Positions 25,047 through 36,405 of a stretch of DNA of 64,000 nucleotides are shown here, in pieces. Location: positions 65,888-129,887 of the forward strand of contig BDDD01001628.1 in the NCBI GenBank assembly GCA_001972305.1, written 5' to 3'. The stretch's first letter is position 1, and each line of letters begins with the position of its first letter. The position numbers were made by a program, and so were the translations under genes. This DNA is from Cephalotus follicularis. Lineage: Eukaryota > Streptophyta > Magnoliopsida > Oxalidales > Cephalotaceae. A model generated the notes under the pieces. The model made no database searches. It was given only the letters and a program-made list of their open reading frames with translations, and had not been told where the DNA came from.

Positions 25047-26262
25047 AAATGGTAGGGACTAAGGAAAGATGTGGAGCATATCAGATAGCAGGAAAGGGTT
25101 TGAGTTTTCATGTGGTACCCTTCAATGGCCATAATGACTTCACGTTGTGGAAACAACGGGTTAAGTATTCTTGACTCGAGAAGGACTGATTAAAGCACCC
25201 AAGAAGGTGACAGAAAAGCCGAAACATTTGACTAATGAGGCACGGTAGGATATGAGGGATTTTGCATGCAGTACAATTCACCTTTATTTTGCAATTAACA
25301 CATTGCAGGAGGTCATTAGTTTAACGGGTCTATTAGATCTCTGGGAGAAATTAGAGAGAATACAAGTCAAAGTCTTTGCAGAATAGATTGCTCTTGAAGA
25401 AGAAATTATATGGCCTCAGTTAGAAGAGTGATCAAGTTTTGAGGCGCATTTGAGTGAGTTCAACAAGATCCTGATAGAACTGGTATCTTTGGAAGTGAAG
25501 ATCGAGAATGAGTATAAAGGAAATTCTTTTGTTAGCGTCACTGTCCACATCATATGATCACATAGTCACTACACTGTTGTTTGTATATGATACTTTCTGT
25601 TCGGACAAGGTCGTTGCTTCTTTATCAATAAATGAGATAATGAAGAAGCGTAGCAGTGAGTGACGTCCGGAGAGGGTAGTGTCTAGGTTACTACTAGTGG
25701 TGGTCGAAAGAGTAGATCAGAGGATCGGGGTGATGGGCCTAGCAGTGTTAGAGCACGCTCAAAGTTGAAAGTTCGCAACAGATTTAGAAAGTGTTTTGTG
25801 TGCGATGAGGAAGGACATATAAATAAAGACTATTAGCAGTTCAAAAAGTTTATGAGGGGGAAAGAAAAATCATCAGAGGCTACAGTTGTTGAGGCATCGT
25901 TAGAGGATGATGTGTATCGTGCTAAATTTTCAGGTTTTTTTAGTTCAAATTGGATTTTAGATTCTGGTTGTGCATTTTACATATGTGCAGTCAGGAAGCA
26001 GTTCAGCACGTATCAGACTTGTGATAGTAGTACGATCAAGATGGCAAATTATGCAGAGTGTAAGGTTGATGGGATTGAATCGATATGGTTTCGCATGTTT
26101 GATGGAGTCGTGAGGACTTTGGCTGATGTTCGACATGTGCCAGATATAAAGAAGAATCTGATTTCACTTGGCACTCTGGATCTGAGAAGGTGTAAGTATA
26201 CTATTGAAGGTGGAGTCATGACGGTTACCGAAGGAGAGTTGGTGAAGCTGCAGGGAGGATGA
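25047..26262 (+). pseudogene. Copia gag-protease remnant
   Basis: Gag starts at ATG 25047 (GLSFHVVPFNGHNDFTLWKQ) and soon meets stops. A zinc knuckle at about 25795-25830 reads CFVCDEEGHINKDY; its last cysteine has become tyrosine and a stop follows. The open part 25852-26262 is the protease: WILDSGC, with the DSG catalytic triplet present, then RHVPDIKKNLISLG. Nothing downstream of the protease survives. Confidence 0.85.
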
Positions 26263-26440
26263 TTGAAAAATTGTACAGACTTGTAGGACATGTTTAGACA
26301 GGTGGAGGTTTTGTTAGATCCTAAGCGAGTGCTATAGTTAAGGGACGAGGATATTATATGGCTTATCCAGAGGTCAGATGTGGATAGAGGAAGAAACGTG
26401 TGACATTTGCTTCTGATCTTGAGTGTGGCGTGGGCATTAT

Positions 26441-27810
26441 TCACACAAGCACAAAAGCAAGATCAGTTGGGATAAAGTCTGCAGACGTGAGATTGAAGGT
26501 GGTTTGGGCATCAAGAGGCTTACAACATGGAACAAAGCAGCATCACTAAAACTCTGGTGGGATATTGCCAATGATTCCCAATCCTTATGGGCATATAATT
26601 AAGGTTAACGAGTGGTGGTCTAGTATCACTAAAAATAGTTTGTCTTGGACCTGGAGGAAAATCATTAAAGCAAGAGCAGGGTTCAAGTCCAAATTACTCA
26701 ACAAGCTGGGCAATGAGGAATCTTTCAACATGTGGCATGATCCTTGGCTTAACAATCAGTCTCTGGTGGATATTTATAGGCATAAATTTATATTTGAAAA
26801 TGGCTTGCCCAGGAATGCTAGAGTTAAAGAGGCTACTACTAATGGTTGCTGGGATTGGAAGGGATCCTCAGCTACCATGGAGGATATTAGAGCTAGAACC
26901 AGATCCATTCAGCTCTCAAGTTTTAAAGACACCTTATCCTGGAACAAAACTATTCTCCATCAAGGCTACCTGGGATGCTATTTGATTACATCACAGTAAA
27001 GTGGAGTAGAGTAGCACGGTCTGGTTTCCTAACAATATTCCTAGACAGTCATTCTGTGCTTCGCTAACAATGCTGGGGGCTCATAAGACTAAGGACAAAC
27101 TGCTAGCCTGGGGAGTCGCCAATTTTGATCAATTCTTGTTTTCTTGTGGTGCTTTTGAGTCTGCTTTACACTTGTTCTTCCAGTGTCCATACTCTCGGGA
27201 TGTTATGCAGCATGTGCAGAAACTGATAGGGTTGTCCAACATAAGGAAGGAGTTATCTGAATGGAGCCATTGGCTATCCACTCATTGCAACAAAGATGAC
27301 TTTGCATGCTGGATTAGGAAACTTTCCTTTGTGGCTTTGATTCATGCCTTATGGTCTGAGAGGAACAAAATAGCATTTGAAAATTCCTACTACCCCAAGG
27401 AATCATTCGTTGCTAGAATTATTAGAGTGTGAGACAAAGCTATAGCTAGAGGAGCAATTACTGACAATGATCTCAACAGAAGATTGGTGGAAAACTGGAA
27501 CATCCCGCAAGACCTCCTGATTTTAAACCCAACATATACCAGTGTTCCCCATAGTGCATATAGGGCTGATAGGTGAGAGTGAGTACTAGTAACCAATATC
27601 AGATGAGTTGTTGCATTATGACTGCATCCCAGCTTAGGTTATAATCCAGGAGACTACTATTCTGATTATGTATAGTGTACAGTTGATATTATAGGTTCAA
27701 TAGTAATGACAACATTTTTTACAGTGTCTGTACAGTTAACGGGGTAGGTCTATATACCCTCAATTTTGTATTTCCTTTATTTATATATTTATGAATTAAC
27801 AATTATCCAA
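26441..27810 (+). mobile_element. LINE (non-LTR retrotransposon), 5'-truncated
   Basis: Only the C-terminal part of a plant LINE ORF2 is present, inserted in or joined to the copia remnant. It shows VCRREIEGGLGIKRL, the usual segment after the RT domain, then a zf-RVT domain (LLAWGV, CGAFESALHLFFQCPYS). A short 3' UTR ends near 27810 with a weak A-rich tail. Severe 5' truncation is normal for LINE insertion. Confidence 0.8.
26455..27578 (+). pseudogene. LINE ORF2 C-terminus with zf-RVT domain
   Basis: Fragments in at least two frames: about 26455-26570 (SWDKVCRREIEGGLGIKRL), 26565-26999, and 27070-27578 with one stop at 27430. The zf-RVT block has a Cys/His pattern ending FFQCPY, then a tail with LWSERNKIAFEN, typical of plant LINE ORF2 ends. 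The catalytic RT itself is missing. Confidence 0.8.
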
Positions 27811-27966
27811 AAAAGGGTATTTTTATGTAGGGGTATTATAAAAAAATAAAAAAATAGTAGAAAATGTTACATAAGTGAAAATTTCGAAGGTGTTTATAGT
27901 ATAAAAAAACAAATGAAATTAAGTATTAACGCGTCTAAAAATTAGAGTTTTTTTTTTGGGTAAAGT
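27811..27966. other. Spacer, possible outer end of a MULE-like element
   Basis: AT-rich with no gene. It ends in tttgggtaaagt at the gypsy insertion point. Rejoined to 35347 on, it would read like a Mutator-type TIR (gggtaaagtactcaaaaacc). Confidence 0.35.
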
Positions 27967-28396
27967 TGTAATACCCAGAATTTTTTTAAGAGAGTGGATG
28001 TTGGTATAATACCCCGAATTTTATGGAATTGGGCCCAAAATGTAATATAGGATTTATAAAAGAAATGGTATTGAACCATAAATGGATAAATGGTATTTTG
28101 GGCCTAAATGACAATAATAGTATTTGGGCTCGAATAATTCTGTTGGCTTCGGGCCAATCTAGGAAAAATAAAGAAGAGAAAATAAAATGGGCCTTGAAAT
28201 ATTTATGGAAGCGTTTGGACCAATATATATATATTATTATGGACTTGAAATGCTTGCTATTGGGCCAAGTGGTGGACTAATAGAGAAAAGGGAGAGAAAG
28301 AAATGGTTTTTGGGCTGACCATCTCATACCATCGGCCCACAAGTGAAGGTTTTTGCTGGAGTGGTGTAGTAAATTCTAGATACTTCTGGGATTGGC

Positions 28397-28405
28397 TATA
28401 AAAAG
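28397..28405 (+). promoter_or_regulatory. LTR TATA box
   Basis: TATAAAAAG in the 5' LTR, about 430 bp from its start. The equivalent position is deleted from the 3' LTR. Confidence 0.6.
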
Positions 28406-29788
28406 GGGAAGTGAGAGTGTGTTGGGGACTGTTGCTAATTTTGGAAGGAAAAGAGACAAAGTGAGCTATCGGTGGAGGAGGAAGGAAGGAGCAATAGAGG
28501 AATTGTGCTGAGCAAAGGACGGTGCTGCAATCTTATCTAATCCAGGTAGGATCTACTCCCTACTCAGCATTTATTATCTGTATGCATTGTTATAAATGTT
28601 GTGATGCTTGCTTGAGTTCGGCAATTGATATAAAGGGGTAGAATGGTTGGCTGATTTATAGTCCTAGAGCTAGTGGATACTTCTTGTTCTTGGGCGTTTG
28701 AGCATGTAGATATATATACACAGCATTTGTGAATGGGAACAGTGTATACACTCTTAGGCTTGCTATGTGCCGAGCTCTTCCTTTTCATGCGTCCTTAGCA
28801 TGCTGAGCTCGTGCCAGCAATACAACTGAGCTCTACAACGTGGACGTGTGCCCTGTACAAGCAGAGATGGCTTAAAGGGCGTGAACGCGTGCATCCGAGG
28901 ATGCGTTAGTGCTAAGTTATCATCAAGCTGTTATCGCCAAACACCCGAGGAACCAACCATGACCTCCACTGGTAACCGTCTGAGGTGCCACACGCCTAAG
29001 GTGCTTGCTTCCCGAGCTTGCCAACCGTCGGCACTGAGCTCCTTTTTGTGATGGTGTCCGAGGTACAACGACACTGAGCAATGACTGTCCGAGGAGACTA
29101 CAATGGCTTCCTCTGCCATGAGAGTCTCCCTGCCAGACGCCTGAGGAACCAACAATGTCCTCCTCTGCCACTGTTGAGCTCACTACCATGGATACCCGAG
29201 GACGCCCACCATGTGCCATGCAATCCACTGTTCATTGCATGCAAAGCTAAGCTCTTCCCTGTTAGGCGAGCTCTCCACTAATGCGCAACGAATGGTCCTC
29301 TGCATGCATCCCATGCATGCCATGGTGCTTATTTCCTTCCATGCATGCGTCCTGAAGCATGCAACAGTGAACACCATGACTGAGTTCTCCTCTGCAATGA
29401 CGCCAACTAGGGGCCTCCTCTGCCATGCGCCCAAGGTGCAAAGTTCTCCACGGAGATGGAGCTAAACACTGTCCTGGAAAAGCGCCCGAGCACACTTAAT
29501 GCATGCATTGCAAGCATGCATAGTGTCTGCATGCGTCCCTCCATGTCTGATAGCGTGGTTTTGGCGCTAGAATGAAGAATGAATGGCTACTGTGTTATGT
29601 CATTAAAAAGAAGAATAAATGTAATGTATAAAAGTGATATATGAGTGATAGAAATGATGGCCTTAGTCAGTGGAATTGATTGAAATGAAATGTAGTGTAA
29701 TATAGAGTATTAAAGGCAGGCCCACCGTAAATAGTAGTGTAGTGTTACTGTACTGTAGTGTCAATGTAATGTTAATGTACTGTAACGG

Positions 29789-30007
29789 ATCACCGACCGA
29801 GATGAGCCTACGGGATCACCGACCGAGATGAGCCGGTAAGGCTATCTTTGAGATCAGCCTACGGGATCACCGACCGAGATGAGCCGGTAAGGCTATCTTC
29901 GAGATGAGCCTGGTGGATCACCGAGATAGCCCATTGGATCACCGACCGAGATGAGCCGACGGATCACCAACTGAGATGAGCCGACGGATCACTGACCGAG
30001 ATGAGCC
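29789..30007 (+). repeat. Tandem array in 5' LTR, 20-bp core
   Basis: Core ATCACCGACCGAGATGAGCC occurs about six times, with partial copies and alternate spacers (gacgg, tacggg, or ggtaaggctatcttcgag..). It is GC-rich within AT-rich DNA. The same array is at 34362-34580, differing at one base. Confidence 0.9.
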
Positions 30008-30772
30008 ACACTGACTGTTACTGTTAATGTTATTGATACTGTATAATGTTTGTGTTCCTCTCCTCTGCCTTTAACGCCTAGAGCGCGTATATTGCTCTTC
30101 CTACGGCCGAGGAACCCGAGGAACCGGTCTGCCTAAAATGTAATGATTATTCCTGTCTCGGATCCTCTGCCTTAACGTCTGGAGTGCGTTATCGCTCCTC
30201 CTTAGTAAGGGATGCCGAGGAAGGATTTATTGTGACGGTTAATGATTTTTAATAACTGTTAAGGAATGATACATGTGCATCGTACTGTTATTGATTGCTA
30301 GTAGCAAATGAATAAAGTGTTATACTGTACTATTATTACTGCATCTCATTGCATTGCATATTGCCTGCTACATCTGCATCTCCATGCCTGAGTGGGTTGT
30401 AGTTCCTACACGACCAGTGGTCGCTGACCCATTGCATTTTAATGTAATGGGTCAGGTACAGGTGGAGCTTCGCAGCTAGCCGGGGATTGAAGCCCCGGGT
30501 GAGTCTCCTCCACAGCAGATCGACGACCGACTTATTTATATTTTTGAATATTGTATTTCTTGACCTGCCGACATGTGGCAGAGCTTTTTATGAACAGTAT
30601 TGTATAACACTGGGTTTATCCACGTAAATGATATTTAATTGAATTTATTTCGCATGCATTATTATATTGTTAAAAGTTTTTAATTTCTGCTGAATATTGG
30701 ATAATGAATGATACTGTTAATAGCGCGTCAAACCTTGGGGGTTAACCCTTGGGGTTTGGGGCGTTACAGACT

Positions 30773-30785
30773 TGGTATCAGAGCC
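30773..30785 (+). other. Primer binding site (tRNA-Met)
   Basis: TGGTATCAGAGCC starts four bases after the 5' LTR end. Confidence 0.85.
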
Positions 30786-31765
30786 GAGGTTCTCCTATTC
30801 TGGATACTCCAGTAAGGAGTCCTTGGCTTATAAAGTTACTGCATGCGGACCAACGAGTGGATATTAACCCTTTGAGGTTATACAAAAGTGAAATTGGACG
30901 GTCGTCGAAGTAGAACTGCGCGAGGAGCAAGAACTGAGACGTCGAGTAGACGCACTTGAGCAAATAGAGATGCAGAAGGAGTGGATGTAGCCCAGAAGGC
31001 TGAAGTGGTAGTGGGGACCGTGACGTGTAGAATGGACAAGTGACTGATATAATGACTAACTGTATAGATCGGAATGAGTAAGTGACTAATTGAATGGACC
31101 AAAGGACATAAGTAACGAATGATGATTGACTGACTGAATGAATGATTGAATAAAGTGGTTTAATGGATCCTAAGCTAGAACCCTCAGGGACTAGCCAATG
31201 AGTGTTTGAGTGAATGATTAATTGTAATCGAATGTGTGACTGCATAATGAATGACTGAATGAATGACTGAGTGAATGATTGGATGATTGATTTGACGGTT
31301 AAATGAATGACTGATTAAAAAGGGATGCGGTTAACTACTTGTATATATACTGGTATGGGACAGTGTATATATATTTAGTCAACCACTAGATGTTGACTAT
31401 TTATATATATGTTGGTATGGAACGACATATATGTATCTAGTCAGCTTCTAGATTCCCAATAGAATGTTAAGATATTGGAATAAGACTGAATGGACTAAGA
31501 ATGAATGGATCGCGATTGAATAGACTGTTATTGAATAGTTTGTGAATGAACGAACCAAATAATTACGGATTGTACGGTCATGAAATGATGAGCTGTTTGC
31601 ACGTAAGGCGTGACCTTCAATGTGCCAGAGCAGTCTCTGTTCCAGCCTTGGGACGCTAACCGAACCAAATAGTGTCTTCTATGAAGACTCATAGGCAAAG
31701 TTGTAATACTTGCCTAGCACATGTTATGGACAGTAACAGATGAGTACCGAAATTTGAGGCTGTTA
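30786..31765 (+). other. Gypsy leader / gag region without readable gag
   Basis: No gag domain or zinc knuckle can be read. From about 31050 to 31330 and again near 31480-31560 the sequence is low-complexity tgaatga/gactgaatg. The minus-strand ORF at 30778-31245 is a by-product of this composition. Confidence 0.5.
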
Positions 31766-33406
31766 CGGTAATTAGTGAACACCCGGATGTGTTCCAGGAA
31801 AAACTAACGTCTTTACCTCCTGATAGAGATGAAGAGTTTCCTACAGACTTAATACCAGAACAACACCTATATTGAGAACTCCCTATCGGATGGCTCCCCC
31901 TAAATTGAAGGAATTAAATGTGAAATTGCTGGAGTTACTCGATAAATGTTCCATCTGACCGTGTGTTCTCCATGTAAAGCACCGGTCTTGTCTGATGAAA
32001 AGAAAGACGGATCGTTACGAATAGGCACTGACTGTCGGCAGCTCAATAAAGTGACTGTTAAGAATAAATATTCGCTGCCGTATATCGATGAATCATTTGA
32101 TCTACTGAGGGTATCAACGGTGTTCTCTAAACTGGATCTGAGAGCCGGATGTCATCAGCTCAGAATCCAGAAGGAAGATATTCTGAAGACGGTCTTTAGA
32201 TCACGATATGGACATTATGGAAATTGTAGTAACGCTGTGCGGGGTGACCAATGCCCTGCTACATTTTTGAGTTTGGTGAATCAAGTGTGCAGTCCATATC
32301 TTGATTGTTTTACCGTAATCCTTATTAATGATATCCCGGTGTACTTAAAGATAATGAAAGAGCCCGGAGAACATCTACACTTGACATTGCAAACTCTCAG
32401 GGATTGTCGGTTAAATGCCAAGGTCCGTGAATGAAAACTCTGATTACCAGAGGTGGCCTTTTAGAACATATCATACCCAGTACCGGAGGGTCTAGAGGAT
32501 CCTTTAAAGATTGAAGCGGCTAAAGCCTGGAAACGATCAATGAACGTGACAGAGATCCGAGGACCGCTGCATCCATGGTAACGCGCATGGCTCTCTTCTG
32601 CATGCAACAGTGTCGAGCTCTCCATCTCGAACTCCACTGACAAGCACCTGAGGGGATATGTCATGCACCCGAGATGCCACTGTCCTGCAACCAAGGTGCC
32701 GTGTATGATTCTCCTATGGTAATGTCTGAGCAAGCTATGCCATGACAAGCTCTCTACCAGCAACGATGAGCATAGCAACTATGCACCAGCATGCACTGAG
32801 CTGTTCTCTGCCATGCATACCGATCCTATGTCCTGAGCTCTAACTCAGGCATCAAAGGACACAATGGTGTAGTTCATCGTAGCTCCCTTGCGTAAGAACT
32901 CTCCTCTGCTACGAATGGCGTATAAAGCCGAGGATGAACACCCAGTGTCCTAAACATAGCATAGCATTGAGCACTATCCAGAGCTCTGCTAGGCATGCCA
33001 AGCGCTTCACATTGTGAGTGTACAGCGCAAAGATTTCCTCTAGTAACTACAAATTCCCCCTACTGTGCATGCTATAAATCCTGAATATCGCCTTGCATGA
33101 ATGTCCAATAATGTGAATAAGCTTCCTTGGCGAGACAGGATGCTACTGTCGTTTTGTTGGAGGATGCTCGCGCACAGCTACTCCCCTGACTTGATTGACG
33201 CAGAAGAATGTAGCTTTTGAATGGAATGGACAATGTGAACGGAGCTTCCAGGAACTCAAATATCGTCCACTTCTGCGCCTATCTTGACTTTTCCGGATAG
33301 CAGTGAAGGAGACCATATACGCCATCATTCATTGTGGTGTATAGTGACGCATCAGGCAGTGGTTTGAGTTTTGACTTGATGCAAACACAGAGAGGTGACC
33401 ATATAC
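31766..33406 (+). pseudogene. Gypsy pol remnants (RT and RNase H)
   Basis: Start of RT at about 31766 (SEHPDVFQE, LPPDRD) with stops. The open stretch 31946-32434 keeps KDGSLRIGTDCRQLNKVTVKN, FSKLDLRAGCHQLR and FRSRYGHYG. Its catalytic YIDD-type box has decayed to LINDIPVY and the palm is damaged. The block 32440-33130 has no pol and is built from the same words as the LTR. RNase H remains at about 33180-33400 (SAPIL, VYSDASGSGLSFDLMQ), cut off by the 3' LTR. Integrase and chromodomain are missing. Confidence 0.85.
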
Positions 33407-35341
33407 TACAACGTGGACGTGTGCCCTGTACAAGCAGAGATGGCTTAAAGGGCGTGAACGCGTGCATCCGAGGATGCGTTAGTGCTAAGTTATCGTCAAG
33501 CTGTTATCGCCAAACACCCGAGGAACCAACCATGACCTCCACTGGTAACCGTCTGAGGTGCCACACGCCTAAGGTGCTTGCTTCCCGAGCTTGCCAACCG
33601 TCGGCACTGAGCTCCTTTTTGTGATGGTGTCCGAGGTACAACGACACTGAGCAATGACTGTCCGAGGAGACTACAATGGCTTCCTCTGCCATGAGAGTCT
33701 CCCTGCCAGACGCCTGAGGAACCAACAATGTCCTCCTCTGCCACTGTTGAGCTCACTACCATGGATACCCGAGGACGCCCACCATGTGCCATGCAATCCA
33801 CTGTTCATTGCATGCAAAGCTGAGCTCTTCCCTGTTAGGCGAGCTCTCCACTAATGCGCAATGAATGGTCCTCTGCATGCATCCCATGCATGCCATGGTG
33901 CTTATTTCCTTCCATGCATGCGTCCTGAAGCATGCAACAGTGAACACCATGACTGAGTTCTCCTCTGCAATGACGCCAACTAGGGGCCTCCTCTGCCATG
34001 CGCCCAAGGTGCAAAGTTCTCCACGGAGATGGAGCTAAACACTGTCCTGGAAAAGCGCCCGAGCACACTTAATGCATGCATTGCAAGCATGCATAGTGTC
34101 TGCATGCGTCCCTCCATGTCTGATAGCGTGGTTTTGGCGCTAGAATGAAGAATGAATGGCTACTGTGTTATGTCATTAAAAAGAAGAATAAATGTAATGT
34201 ATAAAAGTGATATATGAGTGATAGAAATGATGGCCTTAGTCAGTGGAATTGATTGAAATGAAATGTAGTGTAATATAGAGTATTAAAGGCAGGCCCACCG
34301 TAAATAGTAGTGTAGTGTTACTGTACTGTAGTGTCAATGTAATGTTAATGTACTGTAACGGATCACCGACCGAGATGAGCCTACGGGATCACCGACCGAG
34401 ATGAGCCGGTAAGGCTATCTTTGAGATCAGCCTACGGGATCACCGACCGAGATGAGCCGGTAAGGCTATCTTCGAGATGAGCCTGGTGGATCACCGAGAT
34501 AGCCCATTGGATCACCGACCGAGATGAGCCGACGGATCACCAACTGAGATGAGCCGACGGATCACAGACCGAGATGAGCCACACTGACTGTTACTGTTAA
34601 TGTTATTGATACTGTATAATGTTTGTGTTCCTCTCCTCTGCCTTTAACGCCTAGAGCGCGTATATTGCTCTTCCTACGGCCGAGGAACCCGAGGAACCGG
34701 TCTGCCTAAAATGTAATGATTATTCCTGTCTCGGATCCTCTGCCTTAACGTCTGGAGTGCGTTATCGCTCCTCCTTAGTAAGGGATGCCGAGGAAGGATT
34801 TATTGTGACGGTTAATGATTTTTAATAACTGTTAAGGAATGATACATGTGCATCGTACTGTTATTGATTGCTAGTAGCAAATGAATAAAGTGTTATACTG
34901 TACTATTATTACTGCATCTCATTGCATTGCATATTGCCTGCTACATCTGCATCTCCATGCCTGAGTGGGTTGTAGTTCCTACACGACCAGTGGTCGCTGA
35001 CCCATTGCATTTTAATGTAATGGGTCAGGTACAGGTGGAGCTTCGCAGCTAGCCGGGGATTGAAGCCCCGGGTGAGTCTCCTCCACAGCAGATCGACGAC
35101 CGACTTATTTATATTTTTGAATATTGTATTTCTTGACCTGCCGACATGTGGCAGAGCTTTTTATGAACAGTATTGTATAACACTGGGTTTATCCACGCAA
35201 ATGATATTTAATTGAATTTATTTCGCATGCATTATTATATTGTTAAAAGTTTTTAATTTCTGCTGAATATTGGATAATGAATGATACTGTTAATAGCGCG
35301 TCAAACCTTGGGGGTTAACCCTTGGGGTTTGGGGCGTTACA
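33407..35341 (+). repeat. 3' LTR of gypsy element (5'-truncated)
   Basis: Matches 28832-30768 almost base for base. It begins abruptly after RNase H sequence, lacking the first roughly 870 bp of the LTR including the TATA box, and ends exactly at the AAAGT target duplication. Differences seen by eye: near 33494, 33822, 33861, 34564 and 35199. Confidence 0.9.
34362..34580 (+). repeat. Tandem array in 3' LTR, 20-bp core
   Basis: Second copy of the array at 29789-30007, with the same order of units and spacers. Confidence 0.9.
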
Positions 35342-35804
35342 AAAGTACTCAAAAACCCCCAAGGTTTGGTTGGCCGGACTTCTTGGTCCCTCTACTATGG
35401 TCAATGTAGTCTTGATCCATTGACTGTAGTGTTAATTTGAATTTACTGGACACTTTGGTCCCTCTATCAAACTTCTGTTAGTTTGACTGTTAGCTAACAA
35501 CTTTGTCAGGTGTGCCACTTCATTAATAACTTTTTGTAACCCAAAAACACTCTTATTCTTTACTAGTTAGTATAGAAGGGCTGGAGCCCCATATTTTACT
35601 ATTTACTCTCTCCTTCCCATCCCTTAAACTTCACCCTCCCCTGTACCAACCAACCACTGTTGCACCACACACAAACTCAAACCTGGATTTTCCAGGTTTT
35701 AACCTTACCTCCGTACCTATTTTGCTTTCTTTGTAAATTTCTTTCCTGCAAAATGATTTTTTTTGTTCTTTTCTGTAACATGGTTCTTTGTCTAGGCATA
35801 GATA
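35342..35804. mobile_element. MULE-like terminal region (uncertain)
   Basis: The text actcaaaaacccccaaggtttgg, then ttggtccctctactatggtcaa, then a second cactttggtccctctatcaa resembles plant Mutator-like terminal inverted repeats. With the bases left of the gypsy insertion, the end would read gggtaaagtact... A GRF-type fragment follows. No partner end was found, so this is a suggestion. Confidence 0.35.
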
Positions 35805-36020
35805 ATGTCTATCTCTTCTTGTGTGAATGATGGTGAATGGCATGGACTGCAATACCAGAACAGAGACTACAATTGTGGAAAGAGGGCTATGCTTAGGATT
35901 TCTGAGAGTGCTAAGAACATAAACATATTGTACTACTCTTGTGAAGGCAGAGTGTGAAATGGTTTCATTGGCTGGGGTTACACCTGTTGGAAAGGCTCTA
36001 GATTCACTATGCGACATTTA
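35805..36020 (+). pseudogene. GRF-type zinc-finger fragment, broken
   Basis: From ATG 35805 the frame reads NCGKRAMLRISESAKN, YYSCEGRV, then a TGA at 35955-35957, then NGFIGW. This follows the pattern of plant GRF zinc fingers (CxCG, N-x-x-R-x-YYxC, C-x-F-x-W). One of the first two cysteines is not present, and the last zinc ligand has become the stop. Such short GRF proteins are multi-copy in plants and often travel with transposons. The opposite strand is open over the same span, but that is a shadow. I rate the domain call as likely and the gene as dead. Confidence 0.55.
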
Positions 36021-36405
36021 GTCTTCAGGGTAGAAAACAAAAATTTTTCTTTTCTTTTAAAATGGAGAAGCGTGGAAACGCCCTTACCCTAATTGTCACA
36101 TTATGACCAAGGATCAATAATTAGGGTTTCAATTGAACCAAAAAAACTTCCCAAGCATAGCATTTTGGTTGGAGCTAGGTTTTCGCTGACCCTAGCACAG
36201 GTCACTCCTTAAATTAGTATTAGGGTTACACACAAAAACCCTAACATCAATTCACCAACCCGAAACCCAAACATCTACGCAAAAGCTACATAGAAGGATG
36301 TCAGAATTCATTACCTAATTCTTTGCTTCTCTACTTTTGTGTATTCCCTCAAGCTTTAAATCCAGGTTTCGTTAACCCTAATACTTTGCTCCTCCAATAT
36401 GTGTG
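36021..36405. repeat. Unclassified repeat with ccctaa words
   Basis: No gene. Phrases such as ccaaggatcaataattag, aaccctaa and ttgtgtattccctcaagctttaaatcc recur in diverged form near 46200-46250 and 62640-63190, so this is part of a dispersed family that the copia insertion splits. Confidence 0.4.

Larger units (their letters stand above)
23920..26440 (+). mobile_element. Truncated Ty1/copia element (5' LTR, gag, protease)
   Basis: The probable 5' LTR runs about 23920-24414 and is followed by a tRNA-Met primer site, tggtatcagag (24417). A leader and decayed gag and protease follow. The sequence stops near 26440, where LINE sequence takes over. Integrase, RT, RNase H and the 3' LTR are absent from the window. 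The left LTR border is an estimate from the TG dinucleotide. Confidence 0.75.
27967..30768 (+). repeat. 5' LTR of gypsy element (complete)
   Basis: 2802 bp. TATA box tataaaaag at 28397-28405. A word-rich block with cctctgccatg, gagctc and tgcatgca palindromes runs 28770-29540. The tandem array is at 29789-30007, and the end is ttggggtttggggcgttaca. ORFs of 60-100 codons on both strands here are by-products of base composition and recur in the 3' LTR. Confidence 0.9.
27967..35341 (+). mobile_element. Ty3/gypsy retrotransposon, recent, pol destroyed
   Basis: It starts TGTAATACCC and ends GGGCGTTACA. Perfect 5-bp target duplication AAAGT (27962-27966 and 35342-35346). The 5' LTR is 2802 bp and is followed by a tRNA-Met primer site. 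The interior is only about 2.6 kb and holds shredded gypsy RT and RNase H. The 3' LTR lacks its first roughly 870 bp. The shared 1.93 kb of the LTRs differs by about five substitutions by eye, so the insertion is recent even though its pol is long dead. Confidence 0.9.

Noticed and set aside
28923-34068. Pairs of 66-101-codon ORFs repeated in both gypsy LTRs (for example 28923-29228 and 33496-33801)
   Set aside because: They occur on both strands and several frames, follow the word-rich LTR composition, show no domain, and are duplicated only because the LTRs are.
35631-36017. 128-codon minus-strand ORF
   Set aside because: It is the reverse strand of the GRF-type fragment, whose plus-strand reading explains the sequence better.
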